Positions 46,801 through 58,200 of a DNA stretch of 64,000 nt are shown here, piece after piece. The position numbers and the translations under genes are program-made. The notes under the pieces are model-generated. The model had not been told where the DNA came from. It worked only from the letters and a program-made list of their open reading frames with translations, and did not search any database. The stretch lies in contig NW_020312369.1 of NCBI RefSeq assembly GCF_002999335.1, positions 434,001 to 498,000 on the forward strand, written 5' to 3'. Numbering within the stretch: position 1 is the first letter of the stretch; every line of letters begins with the position of its first letter. This DNA is from Cyclospora cayetanensis (lineage: Eukaryota; Apicomplexa; Conoidasida; Eucoccidiorida; Eimeriidae).

Positions 46801-48185
46801 GGGATGTAACACCGCAGCTCCTTGTTACAGGTCGCGCCACAGCCGGGTTCAACCTGTACATACACCCAAGCAGAAGCGGCAGCAGCAATGGGGGGGAGAG
46901 CGAGAGAGCAGCACGTTTCCGCGATTCTTGCAGCAGTGGCAGCAGCGGTCGTGAACGATACAGGGCAGCATATCATGGGCTTAATAAGGGAGAGAAAGAA
47001 GGAGAGGGAGGGTACAAAGGAGGAGGAAAAAGGTGGGGTATAATACTCTGGCATCCAGGCCATTGGGGAGAAGAAGTAAACGCTGCTGAAGCTGCTCCTG
47101 CAGCTCCCTTCTCTGTGCTGCTACCTCCCTGCAGCGCGCGTCAAGAGATTCCTCCTAAGCAGACAGCACACCGCCAGGTGTCTCGTCACACATTGCATGC
47201 ACTGCCCAACGCGTCTGGTCGACCGTAGTATTTGGAATAGAGGTCCTATGCGGATACAAGCCGCTTGTAGCTGGACACCTAGCGGCTCAGCTTCTCCTTT
47301 TCCTGCTTCTCCTTACCTCGGCTTTCGAGGAAGCTGCGGAAGAGGGCTGAGTAGGCTCGGGCTGCTGCTGCTGCTGCTCGTGCGGGGGTGCCCTTGCTGC
47401 TTCCCTCCGCCTTCGCATGAGAGCGTTCATCTCACTTGACACCCCGCGAAGACGCCTCAGCAGCTCTGCAAACAAAATAGATGCCCCGAGTGTCTGAGCG
47501 ACGAAGTTATAGGGAGGACTTGTTGGAGGAGAGACGAGGAAAGGACTGGGGTAGGGAGCGGCCTCCGAATAGGTGCGCACTTACCTGGTATGGCTTCTAA
47601 GGCATCTTGCACCTCCTTGGCAGCCCCCCGTCGCTTGAGGAGACAGCTCATTGCATCCATATTCTCGACAAGACGGCTAACATCCATTGGCTGCAGAAAG
47701 CTGTCGGGGGCTCCTGGGGGCCCCCCTCTAGGCGTGCTGCAATTTCCTGAGGAACCATCGGACAGGTCATCAAGGGATACCCCGTCTTGCAGCGAGTGCG
47801 CATCCAATGCAGAATGGAGCCGGTGCTTCTGGGAGGCAGAAAACAGAGGCGAGAACACTCGCGGCTCAAGGCGCTGGAGCTCTTCGGGCAGACAGCCATG
47901 CGCGTGCAAGAACCCTGGGATGTGTCTCGCTGGAAGGGGCAGCTTATCCGTGGTGGAAGGCAGCATTCTGCTGCCTTCCACGACTCGCGAAACGGAAGAA
48001 TGCGCGCAGACCGGCGTCCTCCGGGAGGTCTGGCTGCCCCTGCATCCTGCAGAAACTGCACCGAGGCTGCTAAGCAGCAGCACCAGTACACAGAGGCGAG
48101 ATGAACGCGCAAGAGTGCGCCCGTTGAAAGAGGCCCTCGGAGGGGGCCCCTCCTTTTGGGAAGCCCTCACGGGGCCCTCCAGCAT
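43857..48185 (-). CDS. Seryl-tRNA synthetase, organellar type with apicoplast-like leader, 12 exons, 631 aa
   Basis: Charges tRNA-Ser with serine. Exons: 47585-48185, 47317-47465, 47047-47154, 46582-46853, 46326-46401, 46163-46224, 45692-45754, 45300-45446, 44995-45076, 44584-44649, 44161-44337, 43857-43949; phases all agree. The tRNA-binding coiled coil starts MDVSRLVENMDAM and continues through LLRRLRGVSSEMNAL to LLLLPNGLDARV. The catalytic core has HLELLASL.ALENFEDAAKV, GTGQLPHLEAEAF, LSPTAEVPLIGLY, motif 2 PCFRNE, RGLYRQRTFYKTEL, MPALGRFLEVSSISNCRDYQ, and motif 3 TLNASALAVGRTLAALVENH. EVSSISNCRDYQARR is of bacterial/organellar type, not cytosolic. The first 150 residues hold a hydrophobic segment (RLCVLVLLLSSLGAVSA) followed by a Ser/Arg-rich stretch, as in apicoplast bipartite leaders. 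The start at 48185 is the ATG nearest that segment; an earlier in-frame ATG exists at 48533. Confidence 0.92.
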
Positions 48186-49168
48186 GCAGGCCAAACAGAA
48201 GGCTTCCTTCCAAACGAAGGCGCGGCGCGTTTGAGCCAGCTTGCTGTGAATCCTCGCAGAGGCAAAGCCCTGAATCAGAGATGTGCGAGAAGTCACGCCG
48301 CAACCTTCTAGGAAGGTAATCAATAATACCGAAATAGATATTAGGATCGTCCAGTCATGCTGCGAAATGCAGCGATACGGTCTGGCTCGCTGCCCCCCTT
48401 GGGGGCCACTACACGAGGTCTGCTGACCCCCGGAGGTGGGGGTGTCTTGCTCTGAACGGGCCCCACCGGTGCTTATCCCTTTAAGTTCTCGGTATTTAAA
48501 ATGAACAAAACAATAAAATAAGCTGGGAGGCATCAATTAGGGTTTTCCCGCTATGTTCCCCCCTCCCACAAGCCCCATCTGCGTGTGCAAGTATCATCGG
48601 CTCGACGATTGTTCGAGGGATGCAAGAAAGCCCTTTTAACGGTGCAGCAGCTGCAGGCTTGCTTGCATGAGCTTCAAAATGTGGAGTTACAGCTTCCTCG
48701 TTACGCACTACATGTATATAGGTGCTATCTGAAAGAACAACTTTGGGTGTATAGGCAGCAGCCAGCGATTGGACAAACCCCCCAAATCTAGATCGTAGCC
48801 TAGACGCTCTTACGCCACCCCTCTTTAAGTTGAGTTTTGCGCCTACAGTGAGACTCTGGTGTAAGCTGCTCGCCTTCTTCCCATCACACTTGAATGGCGA
48901 ATCTGCATCGAAATGTGTGCATGGCCTCCTCTCTGCGCGCACGTTTGCGCCTCTTTCTCTGCGCAGCAGCGTGCTCTGGAGGCCTTCTCTGGAGCCTCAG
49001 GCCACCCCTAAAAGAGATATGGAGCGCTAGCAGGAAACCAGGCCGAGACCACCCTGCTGCCTCTGATGAGAGGGGGCCTCTTTCAAGAGACCCCCCAACG
49101 CTCCCCACCCCCGCAGCAACAAAGCTTTCAACTGCAGAGGATAAAAGCGGCTTTCAGGGCTCTTCGCG
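48186..49168. other. Intergenic region between SerRS start and RPN7 stop
   Basis: Minus-strand frames are open across parts of this stretch but show no motif. It should contain the SerRS promoter and, if the leader begins further upstream, its 5' end. Confidence 0.45.
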
Positions 49169-52100
49169 CTACACCGCGAGTACCCTTGCCAACTTCTGGA
49201 TCCGATTGAGAAGGACATCGCCCTGAAAAATGCGGCAAACAGCCGTCAGCAGAGCAGCCACGGATAAGGGAGAAGTTTCTTGTCCTCCGCGCGTTGTTTT
49301 CGTTTTTCCGTCTACCCCTATGTCTCGCCGCCGCAACGCGGCTCAGTCTACAGGATCGGCCCGAGAGTCAAGGTGATGTTTTCACCGTTGCGGTGCACTT
49401 TAAGAGAAAGAGAGGAATCACAGATTCAAAACACGTGAGGGGCCGCAGGTGAGGATAAAACACAAATGGGACAGACACCTCATGAAACGGGAATGGAAGG
49501 AAGGGAGGGGTGGGGAGAGAGAGAGAGTGAGGAATATACATACAGACAATACGATTTGCATGCAAACGCCGTTTTTTCGCACCCGCAAGCGCGAGAGAAA
49601 GGACGCAGGGGTTGTTGCCAGATTGGATGAGGCTCAAAAAAGGGTTTGCGAAAAATACACACTGCAGTTGGAGCGAGCAGGGAAGAAACTGAAATGCAGA
49701 TCAGGACGCAAAAGAAGAGAGAGAGAGAAATAAGCTTATACTGGCACAAAAGAGAAGCGAGATGATGCAGGAAGGCAGACGAATTGATACACATGCATGC
49801 ACATACGCAGGCATACACGCATAAATGTGCACACACATATACACACACAGAGACAGACAGAAGAGAGAAGACAGACAAGTCGAAAGACACCAGCCGACAC
49901 AGAAATACCGCCCTCACCTGCTTGATGGTTTGAAGGTACAGCCTGCTCCTTGCGTCTGGCCGGTTGGCCTCCACGACGCCGTTAACTCTGTCAATGCGGC
50001 ATCCCAATTTTCCGGAAGCGATAAATCCAGCTACTTCTCTGCATTGATACGCACACACATACACATACCAACGCACAGCCGAAAGCCGTAGTTGGGTTGT
50101 AAAGCGTCAGGAGACGTACGGCAGAGTTTTCAACGAAAGGCTCTGGTAAGAACGCCACGCAAAGTGCCTTTTATGGCGGACTTCCGGCTGCATGTATGTA
50201 TATATGTATATATGTATGTATGTATATGTGTATGTATGTATATGTGTGTATGTACGTGCATGTGAATGTGGATGGGTGGTGGCATAGGGTGCAGCATAGG
50301 GAACAACAGGAAAAGCCTGCAGCAGAGAGGGTGTATTTGAAGGAGGGTTAGTTTTTTGAGGGAGAGTAATAAGGGGTACGGCTATGATGGGCAGATGTGG
50401 AGAGGGCGGGTGCCCCTCTAAAGCCTGAATTGGACGCATGCAGAAATGGGAGGGCCTTTGATTGTATGTGCGGACGGACTCTTCCACGAACTCAGGAGAC
50501 ACTCCGAAAGCCGCAGCCATGTTGGCAATGGTGACACTCTTGTATGGCTCGAGATACTGCTGGTAGGCCCTCAGTCGTATGGATCGGATGAAGTAGAAGT
50601 AATGGGGAGACAAGTAAAGGTCGCTTTTTACGCGCTTCGCTATCGGCACTGCAGCAGCCCAGGCAACGCATGCAAACCGTCGGCATCGAGTTTTCCACCA
50701 TTGTGAAAGGCTCTTCGCAAAGATGGTGGTCCTTCCTTGAAACGGCGGCACGCGCCAGGAGGCCATTAAAGGCCTCAATAGCTCCGTGGGGGGAATGCTG
50801 GCTTAGACAACAACGTGCGTCATGATTGTGAGGAACTGGTGCACCCTGCAACGATCTCTCCTCGCCGCATACCGAGGAAGGTCATAAATTCCCTGTATTT
50901 TGCGTAGTAGAAAGCGTTGAGAAGGCCCTTCATGTCTTCGTCTGCTCCCTCCATGATGGGGGGGGCAGACACCACCTGCCAAGGCGCACGCGCTGTCACA
51001 CACGTGTGCTGTATAGAGAAAGCGGGAAGTTCTCAGACGCAGCAACAGCTGCAGACTTTGCTGAGATAAAGAGGCCTGCCGCGGCAGCATGGCCAGCAGC
51101 GGTGCCATCGAACAAGGCACGGGAGGGGGGGGAGGTGGCTGCGGCAAAGGGCTTGCATGCGGCAGCAAGGGGTTTCTCTAGGCACCTGCTCCTTCAAAGT
51201 TTGCCTGTCGCAACACAGGAGGGCAAGCAGCGCCGCGTAGAAGATGAAACGCTCGAAGGATAACAGTGCGCAGGGCGGGAACGTCGCCAAGACGCCGAGG
51301 AAAAGCTTGGAGGCTGCATGCAAGGAAGCGCAGAAAACATTGAAAGGCGGCTCACAAACCCTGCACGGACGGATGGAGAGACATCCAGCGAGAGCGTCAG
51401 GCTGAGCGCGGGAAGGCAGTTGCATGCAAAAATCCCAACGGAGGGACTACGGAGCCCTTTGCTCGCCTTGGCAGCTAAGTGGCTCAGAACACAGACGCGC
51501 ATGCATGCAAGAGCGGCATCCTGGGGAGAAGGATGGGTAGTTGGCTGGTTAATTGGCAATCATTGACATAAGAGGGGGGGGGAAGGGGGGCCAAAGACGG
51601 GGGGTGGAGGGGCTGGAGGGAACGAGGATGTGGGGAATCTGCAGAAGAGTGCGGCTCGCCTTCTGCGAAGTTCCTTGAGAGCATAAGATCCACTGCCTCG
51701 AATACTTTCAGCTTGTTTCGCCTTTCCCAGTCGCCGCCCTTCTCCATCTCCCTGCATTCATGGAAAGCGAATCGAACGCGTGCAGAGGGTGGAGGGGGGC
51801 AACCCCAGAGAAGAAACACGGCGGCCTTCCTCGGCACTCAAAAAGACGCCGTCTAAAGGTGCCCGCCTCCCATGCCAACAGCCGCTGCAGCCGCAACTAG
51901 ACGAGCAGCAACAACAGCAACTGCAGCAGCACTTTAGCCTTGGCAGCACGGGCTGTTGGCCTACTCCTTTGCTACGATGAGGTGCTTTCTGACGAGGGCT
52001 CTATCCCTAAATACGAAGCCGATGCGCAGCAAGGTGAGCGTGATGTCTAGACGCGATCCAATTCCCACTGTCTTGCTGTACGCCACGCCATAGGCTTCGA

Positions 52101-53270
52101 CAGCACGCGGCTGCAGAGACACCCCCCACCCCACACGCCTCCACAGGCACGCGCAGCACGGACATGACGCGACTGCATCAGGAGGGGAGGAAGGGCGGAA
52201 AGGGACGGGCAGGGAGGACTGCACCCCTGAAAGCAAGCGGGGGAGAAAACTCAGAGCACTCGAAAGAAACCGCAGCAACACGTGTGCAGAATGTTACGAT
52301 ATCGCCGATCCTGCACAAGAGCTGCGCCTTCGCTAGGAGGGCGTCTTTGACTTCAGTGTCGCCGTAGTTCTCCTTTGCATCTGCCAGTCGCAATTCCAAA
52401 GCCTCCAGCTCCTTCTCGTGCTGCGCTTCCATCGCCTGACATACAAGCGGTACAAAACAATTGACCAAAGCCGGGTGTTTTTTCTTGCAACTCTTTCTTC
52501 TGAGGAAAGCTGATCCTGTAGACCTTACCCCCTCAATCCCCCCCTTCTTCCTGCTTCCCTCTCTTTTCTCCCTCCTTTCTCTCCCTGCTTCCCTCTCTTT
52601 TCTCCCTCTTCCAAGCATCACACACAGAAGCGTACCTTCATCTTCTCCTCATCGACTGACCACCCAAAGGCCTCAACAGCCTTCCGATATAACGGTGACA
52701 TCGCTGCGAGAGGCGCGGCAAGACAATAAGTGCACACTGCAAAATAAACTACGCCCTGTGCGGCACTTTTTCAGGGTGTTTGCGAGCGGCTCAAGGCACA
52801 GTGTTTATGCATACCATCCTTTTCGATCTTTTCCAGCAGTTTGGCCTTCGCTTCAGCGCGCCGCTCCGGCGTGGTGTCGCCTTCGGGAAGCTCTAACTCG
52901 TGCCTGCAACAACAGCAAAAGTCGTGGCACGCAGCACTCTTGGCTAATTTAGAGAATTTTACACGTGAAGGACGCTGCTGCTGCTACTGCATCAAGGCGT
53001 GTGCAGCAGCAGGAAATCTGACGTAGAAGCCAGCAACAAAGACGCGGCAGCAGGCGTCCAGGCAGCGGCAAAAAAGCGAGCGAAAAAACAACACTCGATG
53101 CAGCTGCAGCCGCAAACAGATGCACAGACGACCCTCTCTGTGCCAACGCCGTGGCAAGCCCTTCAAATGCAGAAGCAACAGCACAACAAAAGAGGGAGAG
53201 CACGAACCACCAGAGGGCGATGTCGCAACACGGATACGCGATCTCCGCCTCACTAGGATCAAATCCTGCC
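49169..53270 (-). CDS. RPN7: 26S proteasome lid subunit RPN7 (PSMD6), N-terminus incomplete
   Basis: RPN7 is a PCI-domain subunit of the proteasome lid. Secure exons: 52815-52903, 52636-52703, 52298-52435, 51965-52110, 51660-51751, 51186-51313, 50873-50975, 50480-50648, 49918-50038, 49169-49222, with phases matching. Motifs: MSPLYRKAVEAFGW, KELEALELRLADAKENYGD, YSKTVGIGSRLDITLTLLR, GGDWERRNKLKVFEAV, ASKLFLGVLATF, MKGLLNAFYYAKYREFM, DLYLSPHYFYFIRSIRLRAY, YKSVTIANMAAAFGVS, FIASGKLGCRIDRVNGVVE and the ending LLNRIQKLARVLAV. A candidate upstream exon, 53211-53270, reads FDPSEAEIAYPCC and fits in phase; the start codon is not found. The intron after 51660 appears to use a GC donor, and the one after 50480 uses GTCCGT. 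Introns are rich in microsatellites (TATG repeats near 50194-50262). Confidence 0.93.
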
Positions 53271-53280
53271 CTGCAGACAA

Positions 53281-53283
<3 letters not shown>

Positions 53284-53337
<54 letters not shown>

Positions 53338-53350
53338 GTATATATATATG
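53284..53350. repeat. (TA)n microsatellite near the 5' end of RPN7
   Basis: About 25 TA dinucleotides followed by TGTATATG variants. It lies just upstream of the candidate RPN7 exon 53211-53270 and probably in an intron or the 5' flank. Confidence 0.9.
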
Positions 53351-55200
53351 TAGACATAGATGCATGTACATATGAACATACATATATAGAGGCATTATTC
53401 ATAGAGTCATGTACATATACACCTTGAGGGACAGAATGAGGGCCCCTTGAAGAGCTGTCGAGAGGAGAAAGAAGTCAGGGAGGAGGAGCCAGCATACGAT
53501 GCCTCATCGAAGAGGAGGAGAGGGGCTGCGCAGAGTGAGCGACACTCATGGGGAACAGACAGTCACGCAGCTGGAAGAGCGGTTTTCTTTATGTACAATG
53601 TGCAATGCTGAGACTTCCGGGAAGGAGGGAGGACAAGGGGAGAGAGGGAATGCAAGAGGGAAGACAAGGGGAAAAAAAGAGAAAAGACAAGGCGGGAAAA
53701 ACAGGGAAGACAAGGGTAAAATGAGAAGAGATAAGGGGAAAAAATGAGAAAAGACAGGGGGGAAAATGAGAAAAGATAAGGGGGAAAAATGAGAAAAGCT
53801 AAGGGGGAAAGAGAAGGCGCGGGGGTTTTCGATAAGAGGCGTCACACAGAAAAAGCGTGCGCAGGAGAGTAGGAACACAAAGGAACAACGCGAGAGTAGA
53901 AGAATACTGGAAGCGAAATAGCAACAAACAGCGGTACGTGGTGGCATTCGCACGCGTCTGCTTGTCCACTGCCTGTTTCCATCTTGGCAGGTGTCTGGCT
54001 GGTCGTTTGTCTGAAGCCTCTGCTGCAGAACGTAGAGCAGGGAGCGCCAGGAGCGCTTGGGAGTAGACGAATAGGCCTTTCCTACGGGAAGACACGCTTT
54101 GGGAGAGAGCGCCGGGTAGAGTAGCATATTTCACGAGTGACCTCTTCTCAATCCACACATCAAGGCACCCCCCCCTCCCCCCCTTCTCGCGCTCCCCTGT
54201 TTCTGCAGTGTTTTCTGAATTTGCCGCAGTAATTGTGCAGGTGCAACTAAGGATGAGAGGGGCTTCTTATGCGCCTTCCTGCCCTGTTCGGCTGCAGCGT
54301 GCGCAGCAGCCGAACTTGGCGCTGGGGGAAACTACTGCACGGCAAGTGTCGTGCTTGGCACCTCGCTGTGGAGGGCAGGGCAGTCTGTTGGCCTTAGTCG
54401 GAGTTGCTGCATTAAATCCGTTTGTGAAGGCTCTGGTGACGGCTGTTGTGACAGAGGCAGCAGCAGCTGCTGCTGCGCTGCGGTGTCTGTGTGCTGCTCA
54501 CCTGAGTGCCCTCGAATACGTGTTCCCGTTCTTGCTGACGACGGCCACACAGACGACGCCGCTGCCTAGGCACCTGGATCATTAATAAAGTGCCGTTTTT
54601 TGTTTATTTCTTCATGCGTTGTTGCTGCTGCCGCTGCCGCATTGGCGGCAGCGGCAGCCGTGGCAACTTCAGCAGCCAGCGCCGCGCATGCGTCGGCCGC
54701 CCTCTGGCAGGGCGCTTCTAGACTGTACGGACAGCATCTCATGATTCAAGAACGCCGTAACTTCTGGAGCTGGATCCCAAGAAGACGTGCAGAAAACGCA
54801 AACTGTCCACGCTGGTGGTCTGCCTCACCCTGGGCGGCCCTGAAGCGTGCGGAAGGCTTCCCGGCGGTTTGTTTCTACGCGGATCGCGGGAGCAGCAGAA
54901 GGAGCTCCAGTGCACGTGCGTCTTCTGAGTTCTTTCACCTTGAAGGAAGAGGTGGCCTTCGACTTTGCGGCAACGCCAGCAGCTTGGCCGTTGGGGCTGC
55001 TACGCCGCAGCCGCTGCCGCACGCTCGGCGAACAGAATCCTCGCTTCGAAGGACAGGAGCACTGCGTGCGAAGCGGAAAAACAGCGAGAACAGGGCGAGT
55101 GAGGCCTTGGTGCCGAAAACGAGCTGCCCTGCTACCCCAGAGAAGGCAGCGGCAGCCTTGACACCCCCGCCTCCACTTAGAGTCAGCTGCGTTGGTCGCA
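53351..55200. other. Region between RPN7 and RPB3 with an uncertain plus-strand exon
   Basis: The plus strand is open from an acceptor-like TTTCTGCAG near 54209 to a TAA at 54583-54585, encoding a hydrophobic, Ala-rich 125-residue segment (SLLALVGVAALNPFVKALV). It could be the last exon of a gene I could not otherwise see. A further plus-strand frame at 54600-55208 has Arg/Ser-rich content and overlaps the RPB3 start, so it is probably 5' flank. The RPN7 5' end and RPB3 promoter must lie within this divergent region. Confidence 0.35.
53640..53815. repeat. Purine-strand minisatellite
   Basis: An almost pure A/G tract made of repeats close to AATGAGAAAAGATAAGGGGG with small changes. It yields a Lys/Gly/Arg-rich open frame on the plus strand, which I do not call as a gene. 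Confidence 0.8.
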
Positions 55201-58200
55201 ATGAGTAACTTGGCAGACTACGGGAGTTCTCTAGGGGGCTCTGTGGGAGGGCCCACTGCATCTCTGCAGCGGCTGCATCAGCAGCCGCAGCTGCATCAGC
55301 AGCAGCAGCTGCTGCAGGCGGCTATCCGCATCACGGAGTTGTCTAGCAAAGTGGTGAAGTTCACCCTCAGCAACTGCGATGCATCCATTGCCAACGCTCT
55401 CAGGAGAGTCATGGTGAGCGAGAGAGGAGAATCCTTTCGAGTATCCTTCTGAGTCTGGCTATCGAGCATCATGCACGCCGCACCGGCCGCGTGGCGTGTG
55501 ACTCTTGCGAAGCGCTCCTCAGGCTGAAAATGCAAGACAGCGCAGTCTGGTGTAGCACCTGTAGATGGAAGCGGGAGATGGAATGGTGCAGGCAGCACGC
55601 AGCAAGTCTGGGTATCCGTGTTCATGACGTACGAATTTGCATGCATGCATGCATGCATGCATGCGTGCGGACGTTTGCGTAGATATCGGAAGTCCCCTCG
55701 CTTGCCATCGATTTGGTGACTGTTTTCGAGAATACGAGCGTTCTGCACGATGAATACATCGTCCACAGGTTTGCCAAGCACGCCAAGCTTCCCCATCGGT
55801 TCCGCCGTTTCTGCATGCAGCCAACGGACGCCTCGTTTTGCTGTGATTAGACGTTAGCGGCTTTTTGTGTCGACACGCGTTCGCATTGGTGGGCTTCGTA
55901 GTGTCGGTCTCACGGGGCTACCCTTCTCAGGAATTCTTAAATTGCATGTGTAGATGTACGTGTATCTGTGTTTATGTACGTGTACATATGTGTCTGTTTT
56001 CTTCGACTTAGATTGGGTTTGTTACCCATCGACAGTTCGAGCGTCGAGCGCTTTATCTCAAGAGACGTGAGTTGCGCCGTTTAGAGCGTAGAGGGACCAC
56101 AGCCGCCGGGGCTTGCACGAAGGCGCGTTCGAGGTGGCGCTGATGCGTTTTTTGCTGCTGCTGATGGCTCGCATGACAAATGCCTTCGTGATGTAGCTTG
56201 AGCATTATCGGCTGCCAACTCGGGAGGGCAGGGGAATGGGGAGGGGGGGAGGGCAGCCGCTTATCCTTGCTGCTTGTCTGTTTGCATACTATGCTCTTTA
56301 ATTTTTCTCTGGAGCGCTAGTGTCTTTTGGCTGCACTGTGCTGTCTTGTTGTGCTCTTGTTGTTGCTGCTGTGTTTGGTTGTGCTGCAGCAATGCTTGTG
56401 TTCAGATCACTGCGAGCGGTGCTCCGTGAAGTACACTCTAGACGCCACGGCTGCAGAAAGCGATTACTTGGTTGTTACGCATCTGGACTTGGTGGCGGAG
56501 AGGACGATCGGCGGCATCACGGGGGGCCCCCACGGGGGGCCCCCTATGCCCGTACCCTCTCCCCAGGACATGCAAGCGGATGGCTTTGCAGTAAGCGCTT
56601 GGGCCAGAGCATAAGTTCGCCGCAATAAAAGCTGCACGTGTCATGAGACGAGTCATGTTCTTGCACTCCGTCTCTACCGTTTGGCGCTTTTGCAGTGTCG
56701 AGGGTGCTGAATACACAAATGGAATAGAGTCAGAGTCGAGATGTCTGGTTAAAAATAAAGCTTTTGAAAAGGCATTCCTGGGGCTCTGCGCTCCTGCATA
56801 TTTTCAATCAATGTGTTTCGTTGCATCCCACACGGGGTCATGGCTTCAAATGATATCGCGCTGTACGCATGACGGTTGAGCAGCCAGCCTATTTGTATGC
56901 ACAGCTTGTTTTCGCTCTTCGCGCAAATCCGAACATGGGACTCTGATGAAATACGCTGCACTCTGGGGTGATGTGCTCAGTCGGGTATTCCCATCGTGAA
57001 ACTCCGGAAGAACCAAAGTGTTAGCATGTCTTGTCTTGCGACCAAGGTAAAACGTTTGTTGCTGTCCGCCCTCCGCGGTTGTGCGCCTGCTGAAAAGCAT
57101 GTCTGCGGGTGCAAGGCCTTCTTCTTCAAGAGGGAGAGGGAGAGGGGGAAAGGAGAGGGAGAGGGAGAGGGGGAAAGGAGAGGGAGAGGAGGGGGAAAGG
57201 AGAGGGAAGAGATTATGAAAAGGTAGGAGCAGGCAGAATGCGGCCGGGCGTAAGAGGCAAAGCGTGCAGGTTCAGAGATGTTTTTTGGCGGCTTGTCATG
57301 AGGGTGAAGCTCAGAGCGAGATGCTTGACACTCGTAGAGCGGCGAGATCCGTGGCATAAACGCAGGGCTGACGGGGAGCCAAGAGAGCGCATGCATTCTT
57401 TTGCTGCGGCGACTGCCACGGTCTGCCAGGTAGACGGCGCCGTGTAGCGAAAACTGGGGAAGCACCGAGAGAAGGAACGGTTTCTGGTACACGCTGGGGT
57501 GTATGAACACAGGGCATCGGAAAACTTCACGCGAAGTGGAGCCCGGTTGCAACGGCTACGTACAAGTGTCGCCCTATAATCCAGCTGAATGAGGAGATGC
57601 TGCAGACGGCCTCGGCACAAAGCAAGAAGGAAATGTACGCGATTGCCTTAGCCACGAGAGCACCGCAAAAAGCGCCGCATTAGCTGCACTTCCTCCTTGC
57701 ACCGCTCGCTGTTTCGCCTTTTTGAGTATGCAATAAACATAAAGGTCACCGCTCGCCTCTCCCGGTGGCATAATTTTGTTCTTTCACTACTTCATGCAAG
57801 TCTTGTAGCTGCCCTTTTTTGCGACCATCATTTGCTGCAGTGCGGACTCGTGTCCTCGTAAAGTTTTTACGTTTGAAGATGACACAGCCGTTGGAGGTCC
57901 GTCTTGCATGCACAGACTGGGCTCTCGCGCCATATCGCTTCTCCGCTGTCATTTCGCCGGCACTTCTTGCCCAGCCTCTTCCTTGTATGCTGCCGTCGTA
58001 GATGTGGAGTGCTTTCTGTGTCTCGCTGTGCGGTGGTTGTGCCCGCGTTGCCTCCAAGAGTATCTATCTCCCTCCCGTCACTTCGTTTCCTCCTTTTTCG
58101 TCTCCTCTATCTGGCTTGCTCTCTCTCTCTGAAACGGGCTGGCATGCTTTTCTGCGTATCTGTCTCGCTGGCCAGATAAACACAGGGCGTGTGCTCCGCT

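Noticed and set aside
50107..50778. Continuous minus-strand frame through RPN7 sequence, including MASWRVPPFQ and TTIFAKSLSQ.
   Set aside because: The upstream part is intron. Exon 50873-50975 (MKGLLNAFYYAKYREFM) supplies the family segment and joins in phase to 50648.
53499..53747. Lys/Gly/Arg-rich plus-strand open frame.
   Set aside because: Produced by the purine minisatellite; no other evidence of coding.
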